A stretch of 64,000 bases of DNA from Mantamonas sphyraenae (taxonomy: Eukaryota; CRuMs; Mantamonadidae). Shown here one piece after another: positions 21,755 to 32,347 of the stretch (its first letter is position 1; every line of letters starts with the position of its first letter). The notes beneath the pieces are model-generated. The model had not been told where the DNA came from. It did not search any database and saw only the letters and a list, made by a program, of their open reading frames with translations. The translations under genes were made by a program, and so were the position numbers. The DNA lies in contig JAPMXV010000033.1 in NCBI GenBank assembly GCA_026936335.1, positions 1-64,000 of the forward strand, in the 5' to 3' direction.

Positions 21755-23235
21755 ATGTCGCTGACAGAATCACAGAAAGACCATGTAGGCCACCTTCCCT
21801 TCTTCACACCACACCTCCCTCGCAACGAGAATCTCCATGCTGACGTCAGACCGGATGACCCAATCCAGATGCGCCACGGTGTGCTGCAGGGCTGCTGGGT
21901 TTGCGGCCACCAGTTTGTGGACGAGAGCGTTGACGCTATCCACGAGCACGCAGACGCATGCCTGCGCAGCAAGGTGTGCTTTGACAAGCTGCACGTGAGC
22001 ATCACCAACGAGGATGGCCAGAGTGCAGGTAAGCAAAATTTGGCCAGCAAAGAAAAAAGCGGTGTGGCCGAGGTGTTCCGAGTGCGGCTTTTTCTTGTGG
22101 CAATTCCCAGGATTGCCTTGCCGTGCGTCATGCGACCATACGCGAGGCCCACACGGACAACCTAGGCCGCCAAGAGAAGAATGGGTGCCAAAGCGACATA
22201 CTGACACGCTGTTACGGGGCAATTCCGTACGTGGTCCGCCGCCGCGCATGGTCTTTTTGCGGGAACGGAATGGCAGACCTGGCCCTGGACGTGACGTCAA
22301 ACTTTGACGAGCTGGTGTCGCACCTGGCAGCGCGCATGCAGACCATGTCCGAGGAGGTGACAATCTCCTACGTGGACGAGGACAAGGACAACGTCAAGAT
22401 CACCTGTGACGCTGAGCTCGTCGAGGCAATCCGCTGCGCTCACTACGAAGGGGCGGCGCTGACGTTGCTGGTCAACGGCAACTTCCAGGCCGTGGTACAG
22501 TGCCCCATCTGTCGCCGCAAGGTCCTTCAGGAGGGCTTCGACAACCACTACCAGATCCATGTGGGCATGGCGGACGGCGACATGTCCGCCAGCATCATGG
22601 ACGCCTACAAGATGTTCCTGGACCAGGACGTGATGCCGGACGACCCCGAGGGCGAGGATGGTGATCTTATTGTGCTCAACATGAGCGAAGGGGACATCGG
22701 GGGAACTGGCGTCAAGGAGCCCGAGCCGACTCCCGAACCCGAACCCCAACCTGAACCCACTCCCGAACCCGAACCCGAACCTACTCCCGAACCTACTCCC
22801 GAACCCGAGCCTACCCCCACCCCCAGTGAGCCCAGCACAGAGACACAAGAGGATTCGGAGGACGAGGAGCAGGCACCGCAGCACTACACAGATTTTGACG
22901 TCATCCGCGTCAACTGGCTGTACAAGCGACAGGAGCGCACGCTGCGCTTCCGCGACACCACCGTGGAGCGCCTGGACAAGTCGCGCGAAGAGGGAGACCA
23001 GGTGAGGTACACCTTCAAGTACTCGGACGTCACCGATGTGTACGTGCGCCAAGAGAACCAGGTTCTCGACGTGTACACCGCAGAGCAGCGGCAGTGGATT
23101 GAAAGCGAGACACAGGCCATGGACATTGTGGCCATCCTCGTCGACAAGAACCCCGACGTCAAGGTCTGGGTCGACGGCGTTCAGATGGAGATGGTCAACG
23201 GGGAGCTTGTCGAGAAGAAGCCCGACAACGAATGA
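21755..23235 (+). CDS. PB1-like, zinc-finger protein with Pro-Glu repeat
   Basis: Two exons (21755-22028, 22277-23235; 248-bp intron, phase 1) give 410 residues. The N-terminal part has a C-x2-C...H-x3-C finger (GCWVCGHQF ... HEHADAC). A PB1-like domain spans the intron: LHVSITNEDGQSADLALDV, NFDELVSHLAARM and the acidic OPCA-like YVDEDKDNVKITCDAELVEAI. Then comes a C2H2-like finger CPICRRKVLQEGFDNHYQIH. A PEPEPTPEP repeat of about 40 residues links to a C-terminal domain (FDVIRVNWLYKRQERTLRF... VDVY/ILVDKNPDVKVWVDG) that looks PH-like. The acceptor ATGGCAG at 22276 was chosen because only it restores both phase and the PB1 fold. An adaptor role in ubiquitin or autophagy signalling is inference. 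Convergent with PARP (34 bp). Confidence 0.65.
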
Positions 23236-23269
23236 TTCTGAATTTCTCGCTCTTTTCCCCTCGCTGCAC

Positions 23270-25728
23270 CTACCAACGGCTCTTGTAGTTGAACTTCATC
23301 TTGAACAGGTACTTGGCGCGCTGCTGAGACACATCATAAATAATGTGCTCGTTGTACCGCAGACTGCTCTGCATCTTGTCGTCCGACACAGGCTTCCCCA
23401 GCGGCACCATCAACTCGTCGTCTTCGATCATCACGCTCTTTTTCGGGTTCGGATACATGCGTCCGCAGCCCTTGGTCGAGTGGCATCGGTTCTTACTGCA
23501 CGACTGGCCAGCCGTGTACTCCGACCGCGTGAGCTCGTACTGATCGCCCAGCGCAACGTCGCACAGCATCATCAGGCCCACCGGGTTCGACGAGTTTGTG
23601 CGGCAGTAGTTGGCGCTCTTGGTCACCATGTCTGCATAGTATACGCCCTTGCCAAACATGTACCCGGTCACAGGCGCCTCTGGCGGCGCAATACGCAGAC
23701 CCTGCGACAAGATGCCCACCCAGTTCGTCAGGCGCGACCCGTGCCACAGCAGCTGGTGGTTGTGCAGTTTCCTCCACTTGGAGAATCGCTTCTCCTCCCC
23801 TTCGCGCTCCACCTTGAAGATGTCCAGCACCTCCAAGTGGTAGTGGTTGTGCGTCGGTGCGTGCCCGTTCTCCACATACTCCAGCAGCATCTTGTACTCG
23901 TCCGACTTTTTGTCCATCGGCGTCAACTCGCACTTCAGGCTCTTGTAGTGCGCGTCCAGCTGGTGCATGCTGTCGTCTGCGTCCGCCTCCTTAAGCAACT
24001 TGCTCGCAATCTCCATCTCTGCCAGTGCCTCCAGCATCGCCATCTTCTTCTTCACCATGTCCATCGAGCGGATCACAGGCGGCGCCGTGAAGCCTGTCGC
24101 GTGCGGAATCAGCGTGTAGAACTCGTTCGACAGATCTTCGTACGACCGTTTCACCGACGCGTTGCCTCGGATCTTCTTTGTCACGTCCGACAGCACGTTG
24201 TATCCCTTCAGGATCTGGCTCTTTTTCAGCTTGCCCAGCGGCATGCGGTCCACGTTGATCTCCAGTTCCCTCATCGTGTTTGTCATCGTCGTCACGTCAA
24301 ACATCAGTCCCATCAAATCCTGCACGCGCTTGTCCAGCGACGACTCGGCCGGAGCCTCATCCTTTGCCTTGCCCTTGCCCTTTGCCTTCTTCTTGAACGC
24401 CTCCTTTTTCTTCTTCTCATCTTCGTCGTCCGAGTCGTCGCCGTAGTCCAGATCGATCGGCGTGTACCCGCGCGACACCTTGCTCGTGCGCTTTGTGCGG
24501 TACTCCCTGCGCGCACCCTCCTTGTTGGCAAACGGAGCCAGCTTTTGCTGTCCCTGCACGCCCACACGGCCCCACCGCGTAAACACCGCCCATCCTCCTC
24601 CGCCGTCCTTCTCCAGCAGCTGGATCACGTAAAACTTGTTGTTGTTGTTCGTGATGTTCGTCTGGTTCAGCATTGTGTTGTACACCTCGCCTCCTTCGTC
24701 CAGCACGTGCCATGCGTTGCCTCCCGGCACGTACTGATCCACAGCCGCGCGGCCTTTCTTCAAGATCTTGACCTTTTTGGTCGTGTCGTCGCTCCCGCTG
24801 CTGGAACTGCTGGAGCTGCTGGAACTGCTCGAGCTACTCGAACTGCTCGACTACTCGAACTAGCACTGCTCTTTGCCTTGCTGCGCTTGCTACCCGTATC
24901 CACCGACGAACCATCCGCGTCCTTTCCCCGCTTCTTGCTCCCACCAAACCGCTGCTCCGCAACCGTGTACGTCTTGGTGTCCAACAGCTTGTCTTTGGCT
25001 TCGCAATCCAGCAGAAATTGCTCAATCACAGTAAAGTCACCTCCGCTGCTGTTGCTCAGCTTCATCGCCTCCACCTGTGTGCCCTTTTCCACCTCCGCCC
25101 GCGGCGCAATCACATAGTCCACGTTCTTGGCACGGCTCACGCTCCCGTCGTTCTCCGTCACAATGGCCTTCAGCTTCTTCAGCGTCGCCGCCGCAAAGCC
25201 CTTGCTGAACTTGAACGTCAGCCCGTCAAAGATTCCTGCGCTGCTCCCGCTCACCAGCAAGAACTTTGCCGCGTCCTCAAGCTTTCCACTTGCCGTGCAC
25301 GCATCCACAAAATCTTCAGACACCATCGGAATTGCATCGGCAATCGCTTTCTTCACCTTGGCGCTCTGCTTGGCCACATCTGCGTCTGTGCTCACCAGGT
25401 AGTCCACTGCTCGGATTTTTTTTTTGGCGCCAAACACACGTCACAAGGTGAGCGATTGCTCGACACAAACTCTTCGCCCTCCTCCCCCCTCCGGCCCTCC
25501 TCCACTTCCGTCGCCAGGTCGCCGACGTTTGCCCGTCTCCTGCTTACCCGACGTGGTGACCGACTTGAGTACAGAGCCACCGAGATCCGTGATCGCCTTG
25601 GTCAGCTTGGGCTGCGACACGGTGAATTTGCCCGAGAGACAAAACGTCAGCCCGTCAAACGGCGTGGCGGCTGCTGCAGAGCTGGCGGCCGCCGTCTTTT
25701 TAGTACTGCGCGAAGATCGTCGAGACAT
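23270..25728 (-). CDS. PARP1: Poly(ADP-ribose) polymerase, BRCT-BRCT-WGR-PARP, with a one-base frameshift
   Basis: Exons 25728-25548 and 25406-23270 (141-bp intron). Domains in order: BRCT 1 (FDGLTFCLSGKFTVSQPKL ... VDYLVSTDADV), BRCT 2 (FDGLTFKFSKGFAAATLKKL ... DYVIAPRAEV), a Ser-rich linker, WGR (WAVFTRWGRVGVQGQQKL), the helical regulatory domain, and the catalytic domain. The catalytic domain has LLWHGSR, GKGVYYADMVTKSANYC and EHIIY, so the H-Y-E triad is present. It attaches ADP-ribose chains from NAD+ at DNA breaks. Within the Ser linker one base is missing between 24850 and 24851. The serine codons resume perfectly in the next frame, so total length is 3n-1. Sequencing error or a real null allele are both possible. 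No zinc fingers, so it resembles PARP2 or fungal/amoebal PARPs more than human PARP1. Confidence 0.9.
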
Positions 25729-25836
25729 GTTGTGTTCTCTGGATGTTCTTGTGCAATCGCGAAGGGAATTTTGCGTTGTCTTGGGCAGCGCCGTTCCCGC
25801 AACCACAACGACGACTGATCCCACACATCCCAGACC

Positions 25837-26976
25837 ATGTCCACCACCCTTCCTTCGCACGTTGCTCTGGCAAAACAAACCGCAGACTCTCTGTCTCCCA
25901 ACCAACCCGTGTACGCCGTCATGGGCAATGTCGCCGGCGACCTCGACTCCATTGTCTCCGCCATGAGCCTTGCCCAGCTCAAGACCCTCGATACGGGCGA
26001 TGTCTGGCTGCCCATCCTCAACTTTCCCGCCGCAGACCTCGTTCTGCGCCCAGAGGCCATCAAGCTGCTTGACGACAACGGTGTTTCCCGCGACGACCTT
26101 CTCTTTGTTGATTCGCTCGACCTCCAGGCTCTCGCCGACGCTGGCTCTCTTCAACTGCACATCACCGACCACAATCAACTCGCCAGTGCCCAGGCAGGCC
26201 TTGCCTCTGCCGTCACAGGCATCACCGACCACCACGCAGACTCCCAATCCTTGAATGTCGACGACCAGCGCATCCAGGTTGTCGGCTCGGCCTGCTCCCT
26301 CGTGGCCGACGCCTGGAACGCAAGCACACACACCCTCGATGTCGTTGGTGCTTCCATGCTCGCTTCCGTCATCCTCATCGACACGTTTGACCTCCTCCCC
26401 CTGGACGACCCAAACACACGCACCACCCAGCTTGACCTCGACATGGCCGCTTGGCTATGTGACGAAGAACACGCAAACCTTGGCCGTGACGCACAAACTG
26501 CCCTCCACGATGCCCTCCTCGAGGCCAAGAACGACGTCAGCGCCTTTTCAGCCCTCGACAACCTGCGCCGCGACTACAAAGACTTTACCTTTGCCTTTGG
26601 CAGCCAGGACGTGCGTTTCGGTGTCAGTGCCGTCCTCACCAGCGCCTCCCACTTTGCCGCTCTCGACGACCTTGCCTCGGCCGTGCCAAAGTGGTATGCC
26701 GACCAGACCCTCGACGTTCTCATTGTCATGTTTGCTTTCAAGGACGACGCCGACAACTTTCACCGCCAGATGGCAGTGTACACAGAGCGCACCGACAACA
26801 ACATCCTGGCCTTCTTGGCCTCCCTCGTCCAAAACCCGGACATGGGCCAGTTTGAGCCTCTCGAGTCCATCCAAACCTCCCTCGACATGCAATGGCACGA
26901 ACAGCTCGACCTGCGCATGAGCCGCAAAAAGACCACTCCTGTCATCCAGGATGCCATGGAATCGTGGAACGTGTAG
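25837..26976 (+). CDS. PPX1: DHH-family exopolyphosphatase (PPX1/prune)
   Basis: A single-exon gene of 379 residues. DHH-superfamily metal motifs are clear: MGNVAGDLDSIVSAM (motif I, about 29-43), FVDSLDLQAL (motif II), ITDHNQLASA and the signature GITDHHADSQS (motif III, about 129-139). Then comes a DHHA2 domain with ASVILIDTFDLLP, WLCDEE and the FAFKDDADNFHRQMAVYT segment. Such enzymes hydrolyse the ends of inorganic polyphosphate or, in animal prune, cAMP and short polyphosphates, with Mn or Mg. The size is close to yeast PPX1 (397 aa). Divergent from PARP across 108 bp. Both enzymes handle phosphoanhydride chemistry, but I see no deeper link. Confidence 0.9.
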   Translation: MSTTLPSHVALAKQTADSLSPNQPVYAVMGNVAGDLDSIVSAMSLAQLKTLDTGDVWLPILNFPAADLVLRPEAIKLLDDNGVSRDDLLFVDSLDLQALADAGSLQLHITDHNQLASAQAGLASAVTGITDHHADSQSLNVDDQRIQVVGSACSLVADAWNASTHTLDVVGASMLASVILIDTFDLLPLDDPNTRTTQLDLDMAAWLCDEEHANLGRDAQTALHDALLEAKNDVSAFSALDNLRRDYKDFTFAFGSQDVRFGVSAVLTSASHFAALDDLASAVPKWYADQTLDVLIVMFAFKDDADNFHRQMAVYTERTDNNILAFLASLVQNPDMGQFEPLESIQTSLDMQWHEQLDLRMSRKKTTPVIQDAMESWNV

Positions 26977-27042
26977 AGCAGCAGTGCTGCGATCGTAGTG
27001 CCAAACCAACCGCGGTGGCGATTTGCGTGGGAGGCAGACGGA

Positions 27043-28381
27043 ATGCACCGATACAAACTGCTTGCCAAGAAAGGCAGTGGAACATTCAGTGAGGTCATCA
27101 AAGCGCAGAGTGTCGCCAGCGGGGACTATGTGGCAATCAAAAAGATGAAGGCGCGCTTCGAGAGCCTGGAGCAGGTGAACAATCTGCGTGAGATCCAGGC
27201 GCTCAAGAGGCTGCCTCAGCATCCAAACATCATCAAGTTGCAGGAGGTTGTGTATGAAAAGAGGCGGGGCAAGCTGTTTCTTGTCTTTGAGCTCATGAAC
27301 GAAAACCTGTACGAAATGATCCGGGACCGCAAACGGGGCCTGGACGTGGACACAGCACGTGGCTACATGTACCAGCTGCTGAAAGCGATTGACCACCTAC
27401 ACAAGAACGGCATCTTCCACCGGGACGTAAAGCCCGAGAATATCCTGGTCAACCAGGGACGCCTCAAGCTCGCCGACCTTGGTTCCTGCAGGGGCATCTA
27501 CTCCAGGCAGCCGTTCACAGAGTACATCAGCACACGGTGGTACCGGTCTCCCGAGTGCCTGCTCTCTTCGGGCTACTATCTGCACCAGCTGGACGTGTGG
27601 GGCGCCGGTAAGTTTGGGTGGCCGTTAGAATTTGCTCCACTGCTTTCCCTTTCTGGAACAGTTCCGACGGGCCGGCCCTGTGCGCCTGGTAGCTGGCCTG
27701 GCCATGCGGCGTGGCACACGTGCAGCGGTTGGACGGAGAGACACTGACACGCAATCGATACACACGTGCTGGCTGGCATGTGTGCGACGGCGGGACGCCG
27801 TGACGGCAGGGTGCATCTTGTACGAAATCCTGACGCTGAAGCCGCTCTTTCCAGGGGTTGACGAGGCCGACCAGATCAGCAAGATCCACGATGTGCTGGG
27901 CACACCCAGTAGCGAGGTACTTGACAAGTTCAAACGGCACCCGTCGCATCTGAACGTGGATTTCCGCACCAAGAAGGCCCGATCGCTTGCTTCGCTCTTG
28001 CCTGAGGACACGCCCGAGGAATGTGTCGACCTATTGGAGCGGCTGCTGTCGTACGACCCAGAACGGCGCATTAGCGCGCGGCAGGCCCTGAAGCATCCCT
28101 TCTTCAAGGACCTGCGCGAAGCCGACAAGGAGAAGAAGCGCAAGGCAAAGGCAGCGGCAGCTGGTGGTGTGGACGACACCGCGGGTGCCAGTTCGAGTTC
28201 GAGTTCGAGTTCTAGTTCGAGTTCAAGTTCGAGTTCGGCTGCAGGGACGAGTTCAACCTCGGCCTCGGGGTCGGCGTCAAGTTCGACGGCAGCTGCATCC
28301 GGGGTGGGCAGCGAAAAGGCAGAAGGAGGCAAAGCAAAGAAGAAGCGGAGTGGGAAGCACAAAAGCAGCAACGTTGGGTCG

Positions 28382-28413
<32 letters not shown>

Positions 28414-29271
28414 CTCCACATCCTCAACATCGGTGGGTGGGGGAACAACAGAAAGTGGCACGGGTGCGGGCAAGAGCAAGCAGCGGGTGTTTGAGCTGCC
28501 CACCCTGTCGTTGACGACACGTCGGCTGTCGTCAGAGAGCATCGGGGAGAAGGAAACGCTCAGCAGCAACTCGATTCGGCTGCATGAAAAGAAGTTTCCT
28601 GGCCTTGCCCTGGACGGCTCGCCGTCCAAAGGCACAGGCTCGTTTTACAGCAAGACCAAGGTGCTGACGAATCGAAGCAATGTGAGTTGTGAAGCGGATG
28701 TAGTGTGCAAAGGCATGCACGAGGGAGGGAAGAGGGGGGGGGGGCGTTGGGGAACCACGAGTCTGCTAACACCACCACCCAGTATTCGGATGATGGAGGA
28801 AAGCTGTCCAACAGGTCGACTGCGAGGTCGCACCACCACTATGCTGGCAGTGGAAGCGGCGTGAGCACGACCGTGAAGCCGTCGTACAAAAAGTACCAGT
28901 ACGGTGGGTCGTCTGCGTCGGATCGGATCGGGGGCGGAAGCGGCACCGGGGCCGGGGCCAGCAGCGTGGCGCTTGGCAGTGGAAGCACGTCCAATGGAGG
29001 ACATGGAGGACACAGCACGAGCGGAAGCACAAAGAAACACAAAGGCAATCGCAGTTCGCGCAGGAGCAAGGGATCGGGAGGGACGAGTGCACGGTCGTTG
29101 CATAGTCACAGGGAACGGGCGCAGTTGAGCAAGGTTTCTCCAGGCAAGAAGCTCTACGGAGGCACGCATGGAGTCATCAGCAGCGCGAGCGGAGCCAGTG
29201 TGATGAGTGGTGGCGACGAGCTGACGAGTCTGTACGGTGGCCACAACAAGATCCTGCGCCGACAAGGGTGA
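27043..29271 (+). CDS. MOK: MOK-type protein kinase (MAPK/MAK/MRK overlapping kinase)
   Basis: Three exons (27043-27607, 27810-28681, 28783-29271; introns 202 and 101 bp) encode 641 residues. The kinase domain (about 4-290) has GSGTFSEV, VAIKK (Lys33), EQVNNLREIQALKRL, NGIFHRDVKPENILV, LADLGS (in place of DFG-S, as MOK has DFGS) and TEYISTRWYRSPECLL. The TEY activation loop and the QISKIHDVLGTP segment match MOK closely. The MOK/MAK/ICK group acts in cilium length control. The C-terminal 350 residues are Ser-, Gly- and His-rich low complexity (AGT-TCG and GAC-type repeats at about 28190-28240 and 28379-28415). The start MHRYKLLAKK aligns with human MOK. Note Leu replaces Phe of DFG. Confidence 0.92.
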
Positions 29272-29290
29272 GCGAACCGCGAATGAACGT

Positions 29291-30529
29291 TTATGCGCCC
29301 GCGAGACCCTTGATGAGCTCCTCGTACACGGGAATGCCTGCAAGAAAGACGTCCTTGTGCACCTTTTCGTTGTGGTCGTGCAGCAGGATGGGTGTGTTGG
29401 GCATGTAGGAAAAGCCGTACGCCGGGATGTCCAAAAGTCGGATGAAGCGCGAATCGGTGGCTGCCGGGAAGATCTCGGGCTTGACCTGCACGTCAAGGGC
29501 CTGGAAGACAGAACTCATCTTGCTCCACCAGTGGTCATCGTCGTCGACGGACGATGTCTTGTTCTCCAGCGTGTACTGGACAAACTCGGCCCACACGCCC
29601 TCCTCCTCCGTCCACTTCTCCACGAGGGCCTTGAATTCGTCCAGGTCATGGTCGGTGTCGATGCGGATGTCAAACCCGGCCGAAGCCTCGGTGGGGATGA
29701 CGTTGAGGGCGTACGTCTTGCCGCCGTCGTTGGAGACCCCTGCGTCGAGTGCCGTCAGGTTGATGGTGGTCACGTCGCCCAGCGAGCAGCTGCTGCCGTC
29801 CAGCTTGGCCTTTTGCTCGGCCCGATAGTCGAGAAAGTGCTTCACACTGCGCATGAGCTTCTCCACGGCGGTGTTTTCCACAAAGCGGGAGCCGTGGCCT
29901 GTCGGTCCTGTGGCACGCACCGTGAGCCACCAGGGTGCGCGCTCACCGTAGTACACAGGCACCACGGGATTGTCCTCTCCGCTTGCAAGTCCCTCGTCGA
30001 TGACGCAGCCGACGTTCATGTCCTTAAACTCCTGGCTGGTGACCAGAAGTTTCATTCCGGCTTCGCCGCCGATTTCTTCATCGGGCACAAACGTGAGATA
30101 AACGTCACGGTCAAACGTGGCGCCTGACGCAAGGAGGTTGCCCATGGCGACAATCTGGGCAATGCTCACCAGCTTCATGTCCTGTGTGCCGCGCCCAATA
30201 ATCCAGCCCTCTTCGTCCAGGACGCCCGCAAACGGATCTGTGTTCCACTCGGCGTCGATGACGGGCACCACGTCTGTGTGCGAGTTGAAGCAGATGGCAG
30301 GCAGTGAGCTGTCCTTGCCAGCGATGCGGATCACGCCGATGGGGCGGTTTTCCTCAAACTCCAGCCGTTCCATCGGTGGCAGGCCGCACTCTTTGGCCAT
30401 GGACTCCAGGTGATCCAGAGCCTCCTTGTACGCTGGATCTGGCTGGACAGTGTTGATGCGGAGGTACTGCTGGAACCATTCGATGGCCTTGTCGGTGTAT
30501 GTGGTTGTTTCCGAAGTAGACGACGACAT
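29291..30529 (-). CDS. ACY1: Aminoacylase-1 (M20 metallopeptidase)
   Basis: A single-exon gene of 412 residues; human ACY1 has 408. Metal-site motifs of the M20 family are visible: FNSHTDVVPV (His), GRGTQDMK (shared Asp), FVPDEEIGGEAGM (catalytic Glu plus ligand), VIDEGL (Asp ligand) and LHDHNEKVHKDVF (last His). The dimerisation segment GPTGHGSRFVENTAVEK carries the substrate-binding His. The enzyme removes the acyl group from N-acyl-L-amino acids in the cytosol, with zinc. The ending GLAGA and the start MSSSTSETTTYT are unambiguous. It is convergent with MOK (19 bp). Confidence 0.93.
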   Translation of the reverse strand: MSSSTSETTTYTDKAIEWFQQYLRINTVQPDPAYKEALDHLESMAKECGLPPMERLEFEENRPIGVIRIAGKDSSLPAICFNSHTDVVPVIDAEWNTDPFAGVLDEEGWIIGRGTQDMKLVSIAQIVAMGNLLASGATFDRDVYLTFVPDEEIGGEAGMKLLVTSQEFKDMNVGCVIDEGLASGEDNPVVPVYYGERAPWWLTVRATGPTGHGSRFVENTAVEKLMRSVKHFLDYRAEQKAKLDGSSCSLGDVTTINLTALDAGVSNDGGKTYALNVIPTEASAGFDIRIDTDHDLDEFKALVEKWTEEEGVWAEFVQYTLENKTSSVDDDDHWWSKMSSVFQALDVQVKPEIFPAATDSRFIRLLDIPAYGFSYMPNTPILLHDHNEKVHKDVFLAGIPVYEELIKGLAGA

Positions 30530-30597
30530 GACGGGGGTTGCGTTGGATGTGTGCGGGTGCGGACAAGCATTGCAATGGAAATCATTTCAGCATCTAT

Positions 30598-31106
30598 TTA
30601 CTCGGAATCCTTCTCCTCTGTGATGGGTGCCTTGTAGCTGGCCCAGGCAACGTGGGACTCGCTGTCGGGTGCGAGAGAGAAGACCGAGTGTTCAGGAGGT
30701 CAGGGTGTCAGAGATCGGGGTGGACCAGGGCGGGAGGATGAACCGCTACCGTGCACACTTACTTGAGCACAACTTCGAGGTCGCCAGTGAATTGGGAAGC
30801 AAGCGATGCAGAGAGAGAGTCGTGGATGTGTTTGGCAATCCACTCGGTGGTGGTGAGCTCGTTGGGAAACAGCTCGTCCAGGTTACCATAGTTGAGCGGC
30901 TCCAAAGCAGCCTTCAGAGCGTCCGTGGCAGCACCGATGTCGATGACGACACTATCTGCGTTGAGGGAGGGTGCTTCAAAGATCGCGTCGACGACATAGG
31001 TCGCTCCATGCATCTTCTGGGCCGGGCCAAAGGCTTCGCCTTGCAGACTGTGGGCAATCATGATGTGGTCGCGGACGCCGACTTTGTAGCAGCTGGAGGA
31101 ACTCAT
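30598..31106 (-). CDS. 6-pyruvoyl-tetrahydropterin synthase family protein
   Basis: Exons 31106-30763 and 30661-30598 (101-bp intron, phase 2) give 135 residues. The pattern fits the PTPS/QueD fold: YKVGVRDHIMIAHSL with a metal-binding His, MHGATYVVDAIFEAP with the next His, VVIDIG (Asp of the active site), then LNYGNLDELFP (usual LDHxxLN-like loop) and TTEWIAKHI. The end is VVLNESHVAWASYK. Members make pterins for biopterin or related carbon-6 pterin chemistry. The phrase GxAxGPAQKMHGA is closer to a bacterial-like subfamily than to animal PTS, so the exact substrate is unclear. Divergent from the first MRH gene across 94 bp. Confidence 0.75.
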
Positions 31107-31200
31107 GTGGAGTGGTGGGTGCGTGGCCAAGAGTTGTGGTGGCGTTGCCGGCGCAGCACGAGTGCGGGCTGTGTCCCAGAGCAAAAGCACGCGTCCTTCG

Positions 31201-32224
31201 ATGTATAGCTGTCGACGAGGGAAACGGACGGTGGCCCTGTTGCTGGCTGTGTGGTTGTGTGCGCTGAGCGTGTGGGCAAAGGAACAGCCTGTGTGTGGGA
31301 CGAGCGTGGGCGGCGTGTTCTACGACTTTGCGCCGCTGGCCAAGGTGGGCGAGTACTACGAGGCCAAGTCGCCTAATCCAAAGGAGCACCAAGACGCCTA
31401 TGTGTACTTTCTCAATGTATGCACACAGGCGTGGGGTGTACCGCTGGCCTGCTCGGGAAGCGGGGAGCCGGCGGTGTTTCAAGGTGAGTGTGCGGGAGGG
31501 AGGCGCACCAGTTTTGTGGCAGTGGATGGCCCAGTGAGACAATTCAGGGAGAGTGCAGTGCAGCACAATGGAGCCGTGACCAGTGGACACAGCAGTGTGG
31601 GGTGCACGGGACACTGACACGGATGGATGACTGCATGGCCTGCGGTAAACGGACGCAACAGAGGCACCGTCCAAATTTTGCCTGCGTGTGGGTGACCTGA
31701 GCTCGATGAAGTGGAGTTCGAGCAACGATGCGATCACGCTGACGTACGGAATGGGAGACCGGTGTGAGACGGGGCCTCCGCGACAGCTGGAGATTGTGTT
31801 TATGTGTGACGCGTCGCAAGACCCCGGTGCGCCGGGCTTGGTGACCGAGGTGGACAAGTGCAAGTACCGCACCAACTGGAAGACCAAGTACGCATGCAGG
31901 GCGGTGGCTCAGAAGCAGGACGAGAAGCCAACCGCGGGCAGCGTGCCTGCAGAGGCGCAGCAAGGTGGAGGAGTCTCCTTCGGTGTGGTGCTCCTGGTGC
32001 TAATCACATGCTACTGCTGCGGCGGCTACGCCTTCAACAAGACCCAGCATGGTCTGGACGGCTGGGAAGCCATGCCGCAGGCCAATCTGTGGATCGGGAT
32101 CTGGGAAGCGGTGGTCAGCCAGGTGCAGAGGCTGGTTGGCGCAGCCCCGGCTTCGCGTCAGCGTGTCCGGTACACAATTGTGGATGAGGAGGCGGACGAG
32201 GCGCTGGGAGAAGGCAGTGGATGA
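31201..32224 (+). CDS. MRH-domain (mannose-6-phosphate-receptor-like) membrane protein 1
   Basis: Exons 31201-31483 and 31662-32224 (178-bp intron, phase 1), 281 residues. It has a signal peptide (ALLLAVWLCALSVWA) and one MRH domain of about 150 residues: VCGTSVGGVFYDFAPL, YFLNVCTQAW, FCLRVGDLSSMKW, LTYGMGDRCETGPPRQLEIVFMC, and EVDKCKYRTNWKTKYAC. One transmembrane helix follows (FGVVLLVLITCYCCGGYAF), then a cytosolic tail ending DEEADEALGEGSG. The Arg, Glu and Tyr of the lectin pattern are in place. Such receptors sort glycoproteins between Golgi and endosomes; ATG27 shares the fold. Whether this one binds mannose-6-phosphate is open. It is the most divergent of three paralogues here. Confidence 0.8.
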
Positions 32225-32347
32225 GTTGGAAGCAAAAAGAGTGCAAAATGCAAAGATGTGTGGTTCATTTGGTTCCTGTTTGGGTTTGTGGGTGGGTGGG
32301 TGGGTTGCTTTTGCTTTTGCTGTTGCTGTGGTGATTTCTTTTTCGCA

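Noticed and set aside
22111-22276. Acceptor at 22110 for the PB1 gene
   Set aside because: CCCAG there is a good site but its phase does not match the donor at 22029; 22276 fits phase and restores the PB1 fold.
24840-24860. Programmed frameshift or stop readthrough in PARP
   Set aside because: No slippery heptamer or structure visible; a missing base in the repeat is simpler.
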